NCBI GenBank assembly: GCA_017979445.1
Contig: CM030711.1
Coordinates: 11,687,221-11,751,220 of the forward strand
Length of the DNA stretch: 64,000 nt
Origin: Akebia trifoliata
Taxonomy: Eukaryota; Streptophyta; Magnoliopsida; Ranunculales; Lardizabalaceae
Direction of reading: 5' to 3'
Shown: one piece after another, positions 13,322-24,873 of the stretch
Layout: each line of letters begins with the position of its first letter
Position numbering within the stretch: the first letter of the stretch is position 1
The notes under the pieces: generated by a model
Seen by the model: the letters and a program-made list of their open reading frames with translations, nothing else
Database searches by the model: none
Told to the model about the DNA's origin: nothing
Program-made: the position numbers and the translations under genes

Positions 13322-14573
13322 TACGGATGCAACTTGGCTCGGGTTGATTTGATTTAGAGTAAAATTAGAATCGAGCCAATCAAGATCGATTTCATTATAT
13401 GAGAATTAGAATCGAATCGATTTGATCTAAAATCGAACCAATCCAAATCGATCTTAATTCAATTTGATTTGATTCGATTCCATAGGTTGGAAAAAAAATA
13501 AATAAATAAAATTCTCTCAAAATTTTATCAATAAAATTAGGTAAACACATGAATTATAAAAAATTAAAAATCAAAATATATATATATATGAGATCACATA
13601 AAAATTAGATTAATTTCAACAAAAAAAAATTGGATTTCTAAAAATTATGGAAAAAATTAATTTTTCTCTAAAATCTATCCCAAAACAAAATGGGTTTAAC
13701 TAACCTGCAACCGCACGTCGAGAGAGAGAGAGAAGATCTGCCGGCCATCGGAGTTCGCATGCCCGCAATCCCACGCCGAGAAAGAGAGATAGCAATAGCA
13801 GCCATCGCCCGTAGTTGCTCCCCCCACAAGGAGAGAGAGAGAAAGAGAACAACCCGCAGCAACTCCTCCGATGGCAGAGAGAGAGAGAGAAGAGGGAAAA
13901 ATGAAAGAATGAAAATTAGCTTAGGATTTAAAATATATATATATATATATAGGGTCCGGTTCAAGGGCCATCATATGAGAAAACATATGTAAAAACTTTC
14001 GTTTTTAATAAAATTTTAAAATATTGGTTAGAAATTTTGGATTGAGCTGATTTTTTGTGAGGATGATCTCTATGATGGGAAGATCATCCAAAAAAAAAAA
14101 TCAGCCCAATCTGAAACTTCTAACCCCATTAAAAGTGATTTAGAATGTGGACCGTCGATTTTTTACCAATTTTTATCACTAATTTGTAAATCACTTTTGA
14201 TGGATTTAGAAGTTTCTGATTGAGCTGATTTTTTGTGAGGATGATCTTTTCATCATAGTGACCATCCTTGCAAAAAACCAGCTCAATTCAAAACCTCTAA
14301 CTCTTATTTTGAAAAACGAAAGTTTTTTCATATGTTTTCTCATATGGCCCTTGAACCGCCCCGATATATATATATATATAAATAATTGTTGGTTCGATTT
14401 TCGATTCAGTTCGATTTTTTATTAAGTCTGAACCGTGAACCGAATCGAATCCATCGGTTCTTCATTTTTAAAATTCGAAACCGAACCATTATTAATCTAA
14501 ACTGAACCAAACCAATCCAAAACCCACGGTTTGGTTAGGTTCTTGATTTGAACTGAATTAACTTGCACCCCTA
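13322..14573. mobile_element. Composite non-autonomous element with imperfect terminal inverted repeats
   Basis: The left end (ggatgcaacttggctcgg) and the reverse complement of the right end (ggggtgcaagttaattcag) are related. Both are followed by pyrimidine/purine words of the 'ttcgatttgatt' kind. The body is AT-rich, has a purine-rich section at 13720-13900 and hosts a separate palindromic MITE. A clean target duplication is not visible, so the boundaries are approximate. Confidence 0.4.
13951..14363. mobile_element. Palindromic MITE inserted in an (AT)n tract
   Basis: The left end (cggttcaagggccat followed by catatgagaaaacatatg) is mirrored by the right end (catatgttttctcatatg, then ggcccttgaaccg). 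Inside, two copies of a 'gagctgattttttgtgagga' unit (about 14044 and 14222) each form a local stem with a downstream complement. (AT)n runs abut both sides (13931-13950 and 14364-14380), consistent with insertion into AT repeats, which hides the target duplication. Confidence 0.7.
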
Positions 14574-15169
14574 CTGATACGTGTCAGAGCGTATCGTACA
14601 TTTCTTTACTTTATTAACAAAAATTCCGCATTAAATTTTTGACCCATTAAGGGCCGAAAATCTGATTTTCATAATAAAAAATTATTTCGATCATTAAAGG
14701 ATCGAACTTCTAATTTTTTTTATTTCATAAAAATCTTTTTTTTTTTAATTTAAAATATATTTTCAGCCCTTTAAGGGCTGAAATCGATTCGTATCAATAA
14801 TTTTGTAAAAGTTAGGTCTTTTTTGCAAATTAAATTTTTTTAAAGCTTTTTTTAAATAATTTTTCCTTATTAGCATTAGAATTTGTTGGCTTACACATGT
14901 AACGTAACTCTATTTTCTAATTAAAATTAGAGAGCTGCTATTGGCACCTCAACTATTATTTGTTACATCCTAATTGAAAATAAATAAAATAAGGGAGAGG
15001 AGATTTCATCAAGATGGGAAAAAAAAAAAAAAAAACCTTTATTGTTTCTCATTACTATCTTATTTGTTGTTACCTTGATCAGGTCCACCAAGATAGAAAG
15101 AATGGTGAGTCTACCTTACTTTCTTTGTTTTAAGATTTTGATCATTTTTTATTATCATCAATATTGTTC

Positions 15170-15306
15170 TAATGTGGATTCAATCATCTTGTGATGAAAT
15201 CAAGCCATACATCGTTTACATGGGTGATGCACCGAAGTTGCAAACATTGGCAATTGATGATCACACAGACTCCTTAGCATAGTCATTGGAGAGTGATATT
15301 AATTTT
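15170..15306 (+). pseudogene. Subtilisin-like protease fragment (inhibitor I9 prodomain)
   Basis: The frame from about 15172 reads SSCDEIKPYIVYMGDAPK followed by LQTLAIDDHTDSLA and a TAG. YIVYMG is the hallmark start of the inhibitor I9 prodomain of plant subtilases, normally just after a signal peptide. An upstream hydrophobic stretch occurs in a different frame. Nothing of the catalytic domain follows, because the retroelement LTR begins at about 15307. It is probably a truncated or insertionally broken gene copy. Confidence 0.5.
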
Positions 15307-15628
15307 TGTGGATGGCACCAAATGAGAGGATTGCCATGCTAGCCTTGAGGTGGCACCTGGCAACGTCTCACTCAATAGTCAACAAACGATCGAGTGTCAT
15401 TGACCAAAATCATGGAAAGGGTGTTCTAATCAAGGAATGAAGCCATGACCGAATATAAGAGGACCATGTGGAAGATGGATCCAGCTAGGACGAAAGAACC
15501 AAGGAGCGGAGTCTGTCACCAACCAACACCCCGGGCGGGGATTGGCCACATTGCAAAGGGGTACGTGGCGAATGAAGATAGGGGCACTCAAGAAAAAAGT
15601 GTAAACAAGACAACGACGTGCAAGGAGG

Positions 15629-15636
15629 TATAAATA
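15629..15636 (+). promoter_or_regulatory. TATA box of the gypsy A 5' LTR
   Basis: TATAAATA in a GC-richer context (ggaggtataaatacc) lies in the LTR. The hAT insertion point (15664-15671) is about 28-35 bases downstream, where transcription would be expected to start. Confidence 0.5.
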
Positions 15637-16853
15637 CCTTATTATTCATTAAACAAGATACGACTCTCAAGTATAGTTAGTAAATTCACGATTAATTCAC
15701 GAATTATACGCGAATCTGACATATATTATATTTTCCGATAAAAAATGCCATTGGATTCAAAGATTCGGATTAATTCGTGGATCTTTGAATCCCAATGACT
15801 TGTTCGTATATCTCTTAATTTTTTATTAAATTACGTAATATTATAAAAATATAAATGTATTTTTACCTTACTGTTCTCACTTCAAATAAAAGAAAAAAAA
15901 TCTTAAATCGAAAATCGCCCCCACCGTGAAATTTACTCGTTGGTCGTCCTGTGAAATTTCCGTCGTCAAATTCTAAGTGACCAAAAACTATCTACAATCC
16001 TCTACGCATTCTCACTGCAGGTAATTTCTTCTCTCTCTCTCTGTGTAATTTGTCCTTCTGTTAGGTGGTTCTGCACTTCTGCGTGTTAATGATGGAAAGT
16101 GGAGATAGTAGAGAGTGGAAGGAGATAACAAATTAAATAAGTATTTAGTTAAAAATAAAAATAAAACTCTCTCTCTCTCTGCATAAGTTAATGCTTGTGT
16201 CAGATTTGTACTATGGAGAGTGAAAGGAGATAACAAATTAAATAAGTATTTAGTTAAAAATAAAAATAAAACTCTCTCTCTCTCTCTCTGCATTAGTTAA
16301 TGCTTGTGTCAGATTTGTACTCATATATAATATTTAATTTAATTAGTTGTTGGTATAAATAAAAATTTAATGTGTTGTTTGTTCTCTCTCTTTTGTTTTA
16401 CACCAATGGGTTTGCACATGCATGTTATACGGTCATGTCACAATCTTAGGAGTTATGATTATGTAGAATAGCATTAATGGTGGAGAGTACACATATAGGT
16501 TGTATTGTCATATCCTAGAGTACACATATAGGCTACATTGTCATATCCTAGAGTACACATGTAATATGATCTATTCTAGAGGGTTGAATGCACTATAAGG
16601 TTAACTATTAAGCTTATTTTAAAAATATTTCTTTTAGTGATGTAATTTTATGTAATTTTATGTAATTTTAAATAATAATCTCCAATTTAATTATCCATTT
16701 GATTCTACTATTTAACCAATTACCATATGAGAGTTGGTAGACAGTTGTTTGTCCTTATGAAATTAAGTATAACATAGTGGGTGAGTTTGTCATTACCCTA
16801 AGTATACTAAATATTCTAAGTAAATAACTTAAAAATTTTCAAATAAAATAATG

Positions 16854-17048
16854 TTTTCTAACTAGAAAGTCTTCATTGGGTCAATACTTGGCTAATGTGG
16901 TGCAGACATCGATCCATAAATCTTTTTATTCGAGATACACAATTGTAATTCTTTATGAGGATGCATAACTGTGTATCCCAAGGAAAAGATATATCGTTCC
17001 GCACATCAGCCCAAGTATTGACTGAGTAAAGACTTTCTAGTTAGAAAA
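16854..17048. mobile_element. 195-bp palindromic MITE inside the hAT 5' region
   Basis: About 40 bases at each end are inverted copies (left ttttctaactagaaagtctt, right agactttctagttagaaaa), with few mismatches. The core contains 'gatacacaattg' and 'gtgtatcccaaggaaaagat', the same core seen in the MITEs around the OEP16 gene. Confidence 0.75.
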
Positions 17049-17900
17049 TCAGCACTCTTTCAAATATGATTGAATTCTTTGCAACTCCTTGGACTCCTCT
17101 CAAGTGAGACTCACCAAAGGACTTACTATTAATTTATAGTTGAGAATGATTAATTACTTTTGGCCTTGTTTTCAATGTTCCTCGCTTGACATAGATTGCT
17201 CATCATTTATGTTATTAATTATGGAGATACAATGCATTTTGTAATAATTTGCATTTTGATATGCAAAATCATAATTTTATAATGATTAAGATTAGCTTTA
17301 TTTAGTTAAAGATTAGGATTAGATCTCATAGAGTTAGTAAAGTTCATCTCTAGTTAGGTTTCTATCTAGACCATAGTTAGCAAAGTTAATGCTCATGTTA
17401 GTCGTGTCATCGTGTGTAATATTTAATTTAATTTAATTGTGTGTAATATTTAATTTAATTACTTGTGTGTTATAAGTAAAAGTTTAATACGCAAATAGAA
17501 GTTGTCTCTTTTTCTCTCTTTATCCATTTTGTTTTACACTAGTGGGTCCTGCACATGTTATTTTGTTTTACACTAATGGGTATTAAAAATTTTTATTGAT
17601 GAAATAAATAGAGATTGTTTATAAAATTATGTACGAAAGCTATTGTTTATTAATTTGATTTATGAGTTGTGAATTCTAAAATTCTTACAAGAATTGAATT
17701 GTGGGTTTGATAAAAAGATTGGTTTTATTCAACCAATCAATGACTGTTTATAAAATCATACAATGGAAGCTATGAGATTCTTTACTATTTTAATTTCTTA
17801 ATTGTAAATTTTAATAATCTTGCAAAAAGGTAGTGTTTTGCTAACTTTTGACATGAAGGTGATTCTTCCATTAATATTATGTGTTATTATTGTAGAAAAA

Positions 17901-20900
17901 ATGGTGAGAAGAAAAGATAAATTTTGGGAATATGCGGATGATTTAAAAGGACGTTTCATTTGTAAATTTTGTAATAAGGATTATCCTGGGGGAGTGGCAA
18001 GAGTGACGTCTCATTTGTCTCAACAACCAGGGCGGGATATTGCATCTTGTCCTTGTGTACCAGATGACGTTCAAGCTGCAGCTCTTTTAACTATTAGAGA
18101 GAGTAACGATTTTAACAAGAAAAGAAAGACAACATCTTTTTCATCACAATCTGGGGAACGAAGAGTTGAATCATCATTTAGTTTTGAAATACCATCCAAT
18201 GATTCAATGGTAGGTTTACATCAAACTACAGTACCAGCAATGTGTCACAAAAAAGATAAAGAATTTGTTGATAGGACACTTGCTCAAGTATTCTTTATGA
18301 ATAATATTTCATTTAATATTATTCAAGATGCATCATTTATTGAATTTCGCAGGACTCTTTCAAATTAGGTGTTGGTTATTCAATGCCATCATATTCAATT
18401 TTACGTACAAAATTTGTGCATAATGCCAAGACAGAAGTTGATCAATATGTTTCAGAAATTAAAGATTATTGGATTCGAATGGGAACATGGTGCACACTTA
18501 TGTCTGATGGTTGGACTGATTTGAAAGGATGGTCTTTTATAAATATAATTGCATACTCTCCAAAAGGGGCTATCTTATTAAAATCATTAGAAGAGTCAAG
18601 TGAGAGAAAGATAAGTGTGTATCTTAGAAACTTATTTTGTAATACCATAGAAGAGATTGAAGCGAAGAACGTTATGCAAATTATCACGGATAATGCATCG
18701 AATTATGAAAATGCCGGTCAAATGGTTATAGAATTGTATCCACATATTTATAAAACACGATGTGTTGCACATGGAGTACAATTGCTTCTTAAAGATATAT
18801 ACAAGGAAGTTGATTGGGTACAAAAGATTTTTGATGATGCAAAAGAAATAGTGGATTATATGTACAAGTATACTACAATATTGGTATTGATGAGAAATAT
18901 AACAAATGAAAGGGAGTTGAAAAAGCCTTGTAAGACTAGATTTGTATATCATTTTCTGATGCTTCAATCGATTTTAGAAGTTGAAGATGGATTGCGTCAA
19001 ATGATTGCACCACCTGAGTGGAGAAACATGAAATATTCTACTTCTGAGATGGCAAAAAAGATAACAAATACAATTCAATGAACTATATTTTGGAATGATG
19101 AAAATGAAGTGATTTCAGCATTAGAGCCTATAATTAGAGTACTTCGTTTGGTTGATGGTGAAGGATCAACTACAGGGTACTTGTATGAAGCGATGGAAAG
19201 GGTGAAAGAATCATTAAAACGTCTATGTGATAATAATCAATCAAGATACATCAAATTGTGGGAATTATTTAATTTAAGAAGAGATACAAATATTCTTCAT
19301 AATGTTCATGCGATTGCTGCATTTCTGAATCCGTTGTTAATGTTAAGTGGAAATATTAGATCTGATAGTGAAATCGCCTCGACCCTTTTTCACTAAATAG
19401 TGGATAGGGGTTCGATTTATAAATGGGGTACTTTTGAAAAAATAGGAGTCGGAGTCGCCACCTAATTTAGGTCTAAGAGCCATAAATAACTCCAAATGGA
19501 TATGGGTCAATCCACAGATCAAAGATATGGGTAAGGGGTCAGATTACGGGTTTCGGAAGGTGTTAAGCACCGAACATGCCCGATCAAGATGATCGGTCTC
19601 TATTACAATCCAAAATCATCCTATGGTCAACATCAACATGCAAAAACTACGGTCAAGGTCACAGTCCAATCATCATCATCAATTTATGTTGGGTCTTCCA
19701 AACAAATCATATGGCTAAAAAATTGTCCTAACTGTTACATGATTATTCTTTGAATCCCACAAAATATGGAAGGGTTTGAAAAAGCCTTAATTAGCTCCAT
19801 GATCTGAGATCAATTAAGAAATTCCACCTGCAAGTATTTCCCAAGCTGTCCAAAATAAAATTTCATGAGAATATTCTAAATAGGAAGATCATAAATAAAA
19901 ACCTGTCAAATTGGGACTTGTAATATTTCCAAATTAGGAACGTAAAATTTCCTAAATTAGAATTCAAGAGATATATGGTGAGCACCCAAATTAGAAATTT
20001 GTAAATTAAATCCTCCTAAAGGGAAAGCTTCCAAAGGAAATCAAATTTTCAAACTAGGAAATCCCAAATTGATAGACAGGAAATTTTCAAATATAGAAAA
20101 GACAAAACCTTCTAAATTGGGAAGGGGTTAAAACATGAAATTTCTAAAATAGAAATTTATAAATGTATGTCTTCCCAAAAATTAAAAATTGTGCCGTTTC
20201 CATATTAGAGAGTTTCGAACACGAATTTCCCGCAATAGGAAACATGAATCGAAATTTGCGAAATAAAAAATAGAAAATATGACCATAGTGAATCTCAAAA
20301 TTGGCAAAGATGAAAATCATCAAATCATGAACACTTTAGACATATAAACAAATTCTTGAATTGGAGATTCACATATATATCAAATTTCTAAGTCGGAACA
20401 TCGTGAATATAAAGCAAATCGATGAATAAAAATCCACACATGTAAAATTTTAAAATAAAAAATTAGAAATACGCGACGAATCAGTAAATCACCAATTCAT
20501 ACGCATATGCAAAATTCTCGAATAATAGAAAAAAATCAAGAACATGTGATGATCATCATGAACACATTAACGAAAGTCGGTCAATCATCTACACAAAATA
20601 AACAAACGCGAAAAAAGGAGAAAGAAGAAAGAGAAACGAATGATAAAATAAAATATAAAAAAATGAACTAAACTCACTTCCACCACAAAATTGTGGCTGC
20701 TGTAGGTCCCTTCAGGCGTAACTCAAGAAACTCGTGATTAGTTGCCGCGTTGGCTGTCGGTTATACGAGAAGAGAAAGGAAAAAAAATGGCTACTGTTAC
20801 CATTGCTTGTTTGAGACTGAACGTGAGAGAGACGTATCGCAATGGCTGCAATGAAGTGAGGACCGTGAGGGAGATGCTGGAGAGGTTGCTGTGTTGTTGG

Positions 20901-23295
20901 GTAGATGGCTGCAGGCTGTGTTGTAGGTGATGTTGCAGGTCCAACCGAAGAAGAAGAAGATGAAAGGGCTGATATATGAAAGGGGTGAAGTGCAGAGAAG
21001 GTTGTGGGCACTGGTACAGCAGCCAACAGAGAAAGAGAGGGGGGATGGGGCGTTATGAGTGCTGTAGAGCACGGGATAAATGGCTGGGGGCGCTAGTATG
21101 GAAACCACTAGTAGAACAGGGGTTGTTTTGTGGTTGTTGTAAAAAAAAAAGAGAAGAAAGTAGCAGGGTTGTAAGGGGGATGGAGTGCAGCAAGGTTGCA
21201 CGTTGGAGAAGAAAAAGGTTGCTGTGAAAAAGAAGCAACAACTTTGTTGCTGTTAAAAGGTTCGTAGAGAGGAAGAGCATCAAAAAAAAAAAAAAAACCA
21301 GCAGAGAGAGAGATAGGGCACTGTCTGTGCGAAGAGAGAAGTAAAGAGATTGAGATAGAAACGTGGGACGAGAGTGGTCTGGCAGAGAGACGTGAAGGAG
21401 AGCAGCCTGTAAGGACTTTTTTTTTCAACCCCTCAAGAAGAAGGAGACGTCCTTCTTTTATATAAAATCAATTTCTATTTTCGTTTTTTTTCCTTTCTAA
21501 TTTTTTTATTTGCTTTCTTCTTTTTTTTCTTTCAATCCACACGTATTTCTCTCTTTCCCTTGTTTTGAGAATATGAGAGTAGTGATCCCATGCTTCTCAC
21601 TTTGTTGGTAATCTCTTATTAGCGAGTTGTGATTGGTCGATTTGAACTAAGTTTTGATTAATTATTTTCGTTTTGGATTTTTATGGATTGATTAATTTTG
21701 TTTTAAATTTTATTGATTTAAATTTAATTTTTATTTTTATTTTGAGCTTTAGTCGGTCATTTGATTTATATTTTATTTGGTTGATCGATTGAAGTTGATT
21801 TTTAAATTTGTTGATTTAATTTTAATGATTGGTTAATTGGAATTTTGGTTGATCAATTTTAGAATTTTTTATTTAATTTGAAATTTTTTTATTGGATTTA
21901 ATTTCGTGATTGCGTTTTAATTTGATCGGTTGAATGGTTTTTAATTTATTTTTGATTAATCCGATTGCTTGATTTTAATCATTCGATTGTTTGGGTTTTG
22001 AATTAGATTTTAATTGTTTAATTTTGAATTAAATTTTAAGTTTTAATTTAATTTTAAATTTGAGTTTGAATTGTTTGGAATTGTTTAATAATTTTTTTTT
22101 AATTTGAATTTTATCTTTTTTTAGTTTAAATTGGATTTTTAATTAGGTTTGATTTTTGTTACGTTTTCCTAGTGATCGGGATCTTTAAGTTGAATTTGGA
22201 GGTTGAAGGGTATTTCGATCATTTTTTATGACTTTTCCTAAATTTCTCTGTTTTCGTCAGTTTGGGTCTCATTAGACTCAAAATCATGTTTTGAGTGCAA
22301 TGGAGGTACTTTCGAAGTCTTTCGGAGGTCCGAAATTCATGAAGGGTATTTTCGTCATTTTGTCAATTTTTGCAGATTTTTACAAATTTTAACGTCAGAT
22401 TTCTTTCGATTTCAACGTGATTATTTCTAAATTTCAAAGTCATATTTTCCTAGCGTAACGAGGTCTCTAGGTTATCGAACTATGTAGCGAACCTAAGCAT
22501 ACATACTTATTAAATCGGGTGTATCGTGTGGCGATCCTAAGCGTAGGTGAATTTCTATGTCGAGTCGTAACGAGTAGGGGAGATCAAAAGATTGGAAACA
22601 GAAGAAATCAGGGACAGTACTCACAAGCCTTCGAGTTCTTTGAGCTCATCATTAGGAATTTATAGTAATCGGGTGACGAATTGTCGAATTAGGTAGATGC
22701 AAAAATGGGGTGTCTACAGATAGTCCAAAAGTTAAAAAAGGGTTACTTTTTGTTGTTGAGAAAATGTTTGACACAAGTAATGAGCGTAGGGCATTTGGTA
22801 CACAAATAACAGAGTACAATACTCAAAGTTTAGATATTTTTACTACTCTTGCAAGACATCAGATGGAAATAATTCACCCTCGTAAGTATTTTATTATGTT
22901 ATTTTTAAGTTATTTATTAATTATTACTACAAAATTATGTGTTTTTCATTTTTTTAAACTTACATATAGGTATATGGTGGTTACAAAACGGTAGACCGAT
23001 TCCTATAGTTCAAAAAATTGCAATTCGTATCTTAAGTCAACCATGTAGCTTTTCATCATGTGAGCGAAATTGGAGTGCATTTAAAGCTGCACAAACGAAG
23101 AGGAGAAATAGATTGACACCTTCTATGCTAGAAGATTTAATTTACATAAGAATGAATTCAAAGATGAAGACTAATTGTGGTGATCTTGAAAAACATGATA
23201 CAAAAATAATTGATCCTGAACAACTTGGGGAGCTTCCAGAATACGTTGATGATGGTCGTGAAGAGTTTGAAAAAGGAAGACGAAATTACACCTAA
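17901..23295 (+). pseudogene. hAT transposase (BED finger, DUF659, hAT dimerisation), interrupted
   Basis: The start chosen is ATG 17901, just after a 'tattattgtag' acceptor. The N-terminus has a BED-type finger (FICKFCNKDYPGGV, then TSHLSQQ). The DUF659/RNase-H-like core follows (MSDGWTDLKGWSFIN, ITDNASNYENAG, RCVAHGVQLLLKDI). The C-terminal dimerisation domain lies at 22970-23250 (LSQPCSFSSCERNWSAFK). Breaks seen are a 1-base frameshift near 18366, an in-frame TGA at 19079-19081 and a 3350-bp LTR inserted at 19369. The last intron is probably 22882-22969 (CTC|gtaagt ... atatag|G). Frames on both sides of the LTR join in phase across one copy of GATAG, so the LTR landed in once-continuous coding sequence. 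It cannot make active transposase now. Confidence 0.85.
19369..22718 (-). mobile_element. 3350-bp LTR (probable solo LTR) nested in the hAT transposase
   Basis: The segment starts TG and ends CA on the plus strand. Read on the minus strand it begins TGTAGACACCCCATTTTTGC. It is flanked by a 5-bp target duplication, gatag (19364-19368 and 22719-22723). No gag-pol motif lies inside, so it is best read as a long solo LTR of a Ty3/gypsy element. Long LTRs are known in the Tat/Ogre lineage, but the lineage assignment is inference. It contains a 'ggagtcggagtcgcca' stretch near 19447 and a low-complexity purine/pyrimidine block (about 20700-21430), where long open frames on both strands are composition artefacts. 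Confidence 0.85.
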
Positions 23296-23853
23296 TCATG
23301 AAGATATTCTTTTTGATGAGCTATTTGGTCCATCTACTTTGCACTAATACGATAATAAATTTCTTTTTGAATTTAATTAGGCTATAGGATATGATGATTT
23401 TGACATTAATTAGCATATCATGTTCTATACTTTTCATTTACATTTTTTATTAGATGGATTAAAATTAAATCTTTAATTGCGAATATATATTTTATTGGAT
23501 GAATGCTTGTTTACTTAAGATAATTTTAATTTAAGTATTGATAATTTGATTAGTAGATTAGAATTGTTAGGTTATATCATATGTATATATATATATATAT
23601 ATATCCGAATTTTTGAAAGTTTTAAAAATTGGTATATCCGAATCATTCTCGAACTATTTCCGTGTCGTATTTTTACTATCCTGTGTTTTTTTCGTCGAAT
23701 TTTCGAAAGAACCTATGCACCACTATTCCGAATGGTACCCGATTTATTTCCGTACCGTTTTTTTTCCATCCACCGAATTGCTAACTATGCTCTCAAGACC
23801 TTACCTACTAGAACGAGACCATTTTGTATTTTGGTATTTTGTGCCATTACATT

Positions 23854-23873
23854 TTGGCTACTTTGTTGGGGAT
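23854..23873 (+). other. Degenerate primer-binding-site region of gypsy A
   Basis: The sequence ttggctactttgttgggga directly follows the inferred LTR end and resembles a decayed TTGGCGCC...GTTGGGGA motif, the usual start of internal sequence in many plant gypsy elements. Several substitutions are needed, so this is a tentative call. Confidence 0.4.
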
Positions 23874-23920
23874 CAGATAAAATCATTGCACATACCCCTT
23901 CATAACAAAACAAATTTGTA

Positions 23921-24873
23921 ATGAAAAGCACTCACAGTCATATTGGTGCATCTCGAAGCCAAACGGAACCAAGCATAGGTAGTGGACTAGACACACTCCA
24001 ACATGCGTTGGTGACTAACATCGTCGCAACCCATCTGCTTCCCAAGCTGATGGAGGCAACGGGAAAGGCCCCAAAGTCTTTGCCTGAAATCATCTGTAAT
24101 GTCATCGAAACTAATAAAGAGATCTTGTTGTCCTTGCGACGAACCACCTCGAATCAAACACAAGCGTCACCTCAGAAACCCATCATGGCTGAAGAGGTCA
24201 CCTTGAAAGGGAACTCGAACACCTTCGCAGAAGAATAACCAAGGGTATCATTGTTCGCACCCAAAAATGAAAAAAAAAGGAATACTTGCGAGAATATACC
24301 GGTCACATAACGACGAGCCTCGCATTTAAAAGAATTCGTGATGATGTTGAATAGATGGTTGAACTCTTCTACACAAAATTATTTATAATCACGGAACAGA
24401 TGATGCTCACAGATTTAAGAAGAACCCGACAGAGTGAAAGTGAGAATCTTAACTACTATGTTAAACGCTTCCAAAATTTAGCGATGGACTATCACGAACA
24501 AGTCGTAGAGGCACAACTGGTTGAAATATGCATAAATGGGATGATCATTGTGTATAGGGCGTTGTTAGAGAATTTGGGGACCCCTAACTTTTCAGTATTA
24601 CATGAATCAACAAGGTGCACAGAGGCATCGATCCCTCTAAAAAAAATGAAAGTCGCTTATGGAGATCAGAACACAACAATGGAGACAACGTTTAAGGTCT
24701 TAAGCGTTTACTACAGGTCCTCTTTTAAAACAACCAACGATCAAGGTGGAGAAATGAAACAATTACGAGAAAGATAGAAAGGGTGAGGATTCCATAAATT
24801 TTTCATGTAGTATTGAGGATTTGGAAGAAATACTTGATGCATGGGTTCAAGCGACGTTGTAGACATAAGATGT
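23921..24873 (+). pseudogene. Ty3/gypsy gag fragment
   Basis: A frame of 105 codons begins at ATG 23921. A second runs from 24355, with ESENLNYYVKRFQNLAMDY, then EICINGMIIVYRALLENLG. This is the retrotransposon gag core motif (RF-x2-L, then a Gly-Met). Frameshifts and stops separate the pieces, and a frame reading EDLEEILDAWVQATL continues to the nested LTR at 24874. The protein would be the structural capsid of the element. It is broken and non-functional. Confidence 0.75.

Larger units (their letters stand above)
15672..23789 (+). mobile_element. hAT-superfamily DNA transposon with 8-bp target duplication
   Basis: The element starts TATAGTTAGTAAATTC at 15672, and its end, reverse-complemented, is CATAGTTAGCAATTCGG at 23789. 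It is flanked on both sides by the same 8 bases, ctctcaag (15664-15671 and 23790-23797), the duplication length expected for hAT. The total is 8118 bp. Removing the nested LTR and its 5-bp duplication leaves about 4.76 kb, a normal size for an autonomous hAT. It contains a split, damaged transposase gene and an internal MITE. Subterminal regions at 15680-15790 and 23600-23780 are rich in 'ttcg' and 'ccgaat' words, typical of hAT subterminal repeats. Confidence 0.9.

Noticed and set aside
13668..13992. Overlapping 98- and 100-codon frames on both strands
   Set aside because: They lie on a GA/CT-rich tract and are translations of simple repeats.
20700..21430. Many overlapping long frames on both strands
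   Set aside because: They come from purine/pyrimidine-biased sequence inside the solo LTR, and none has a family motif.
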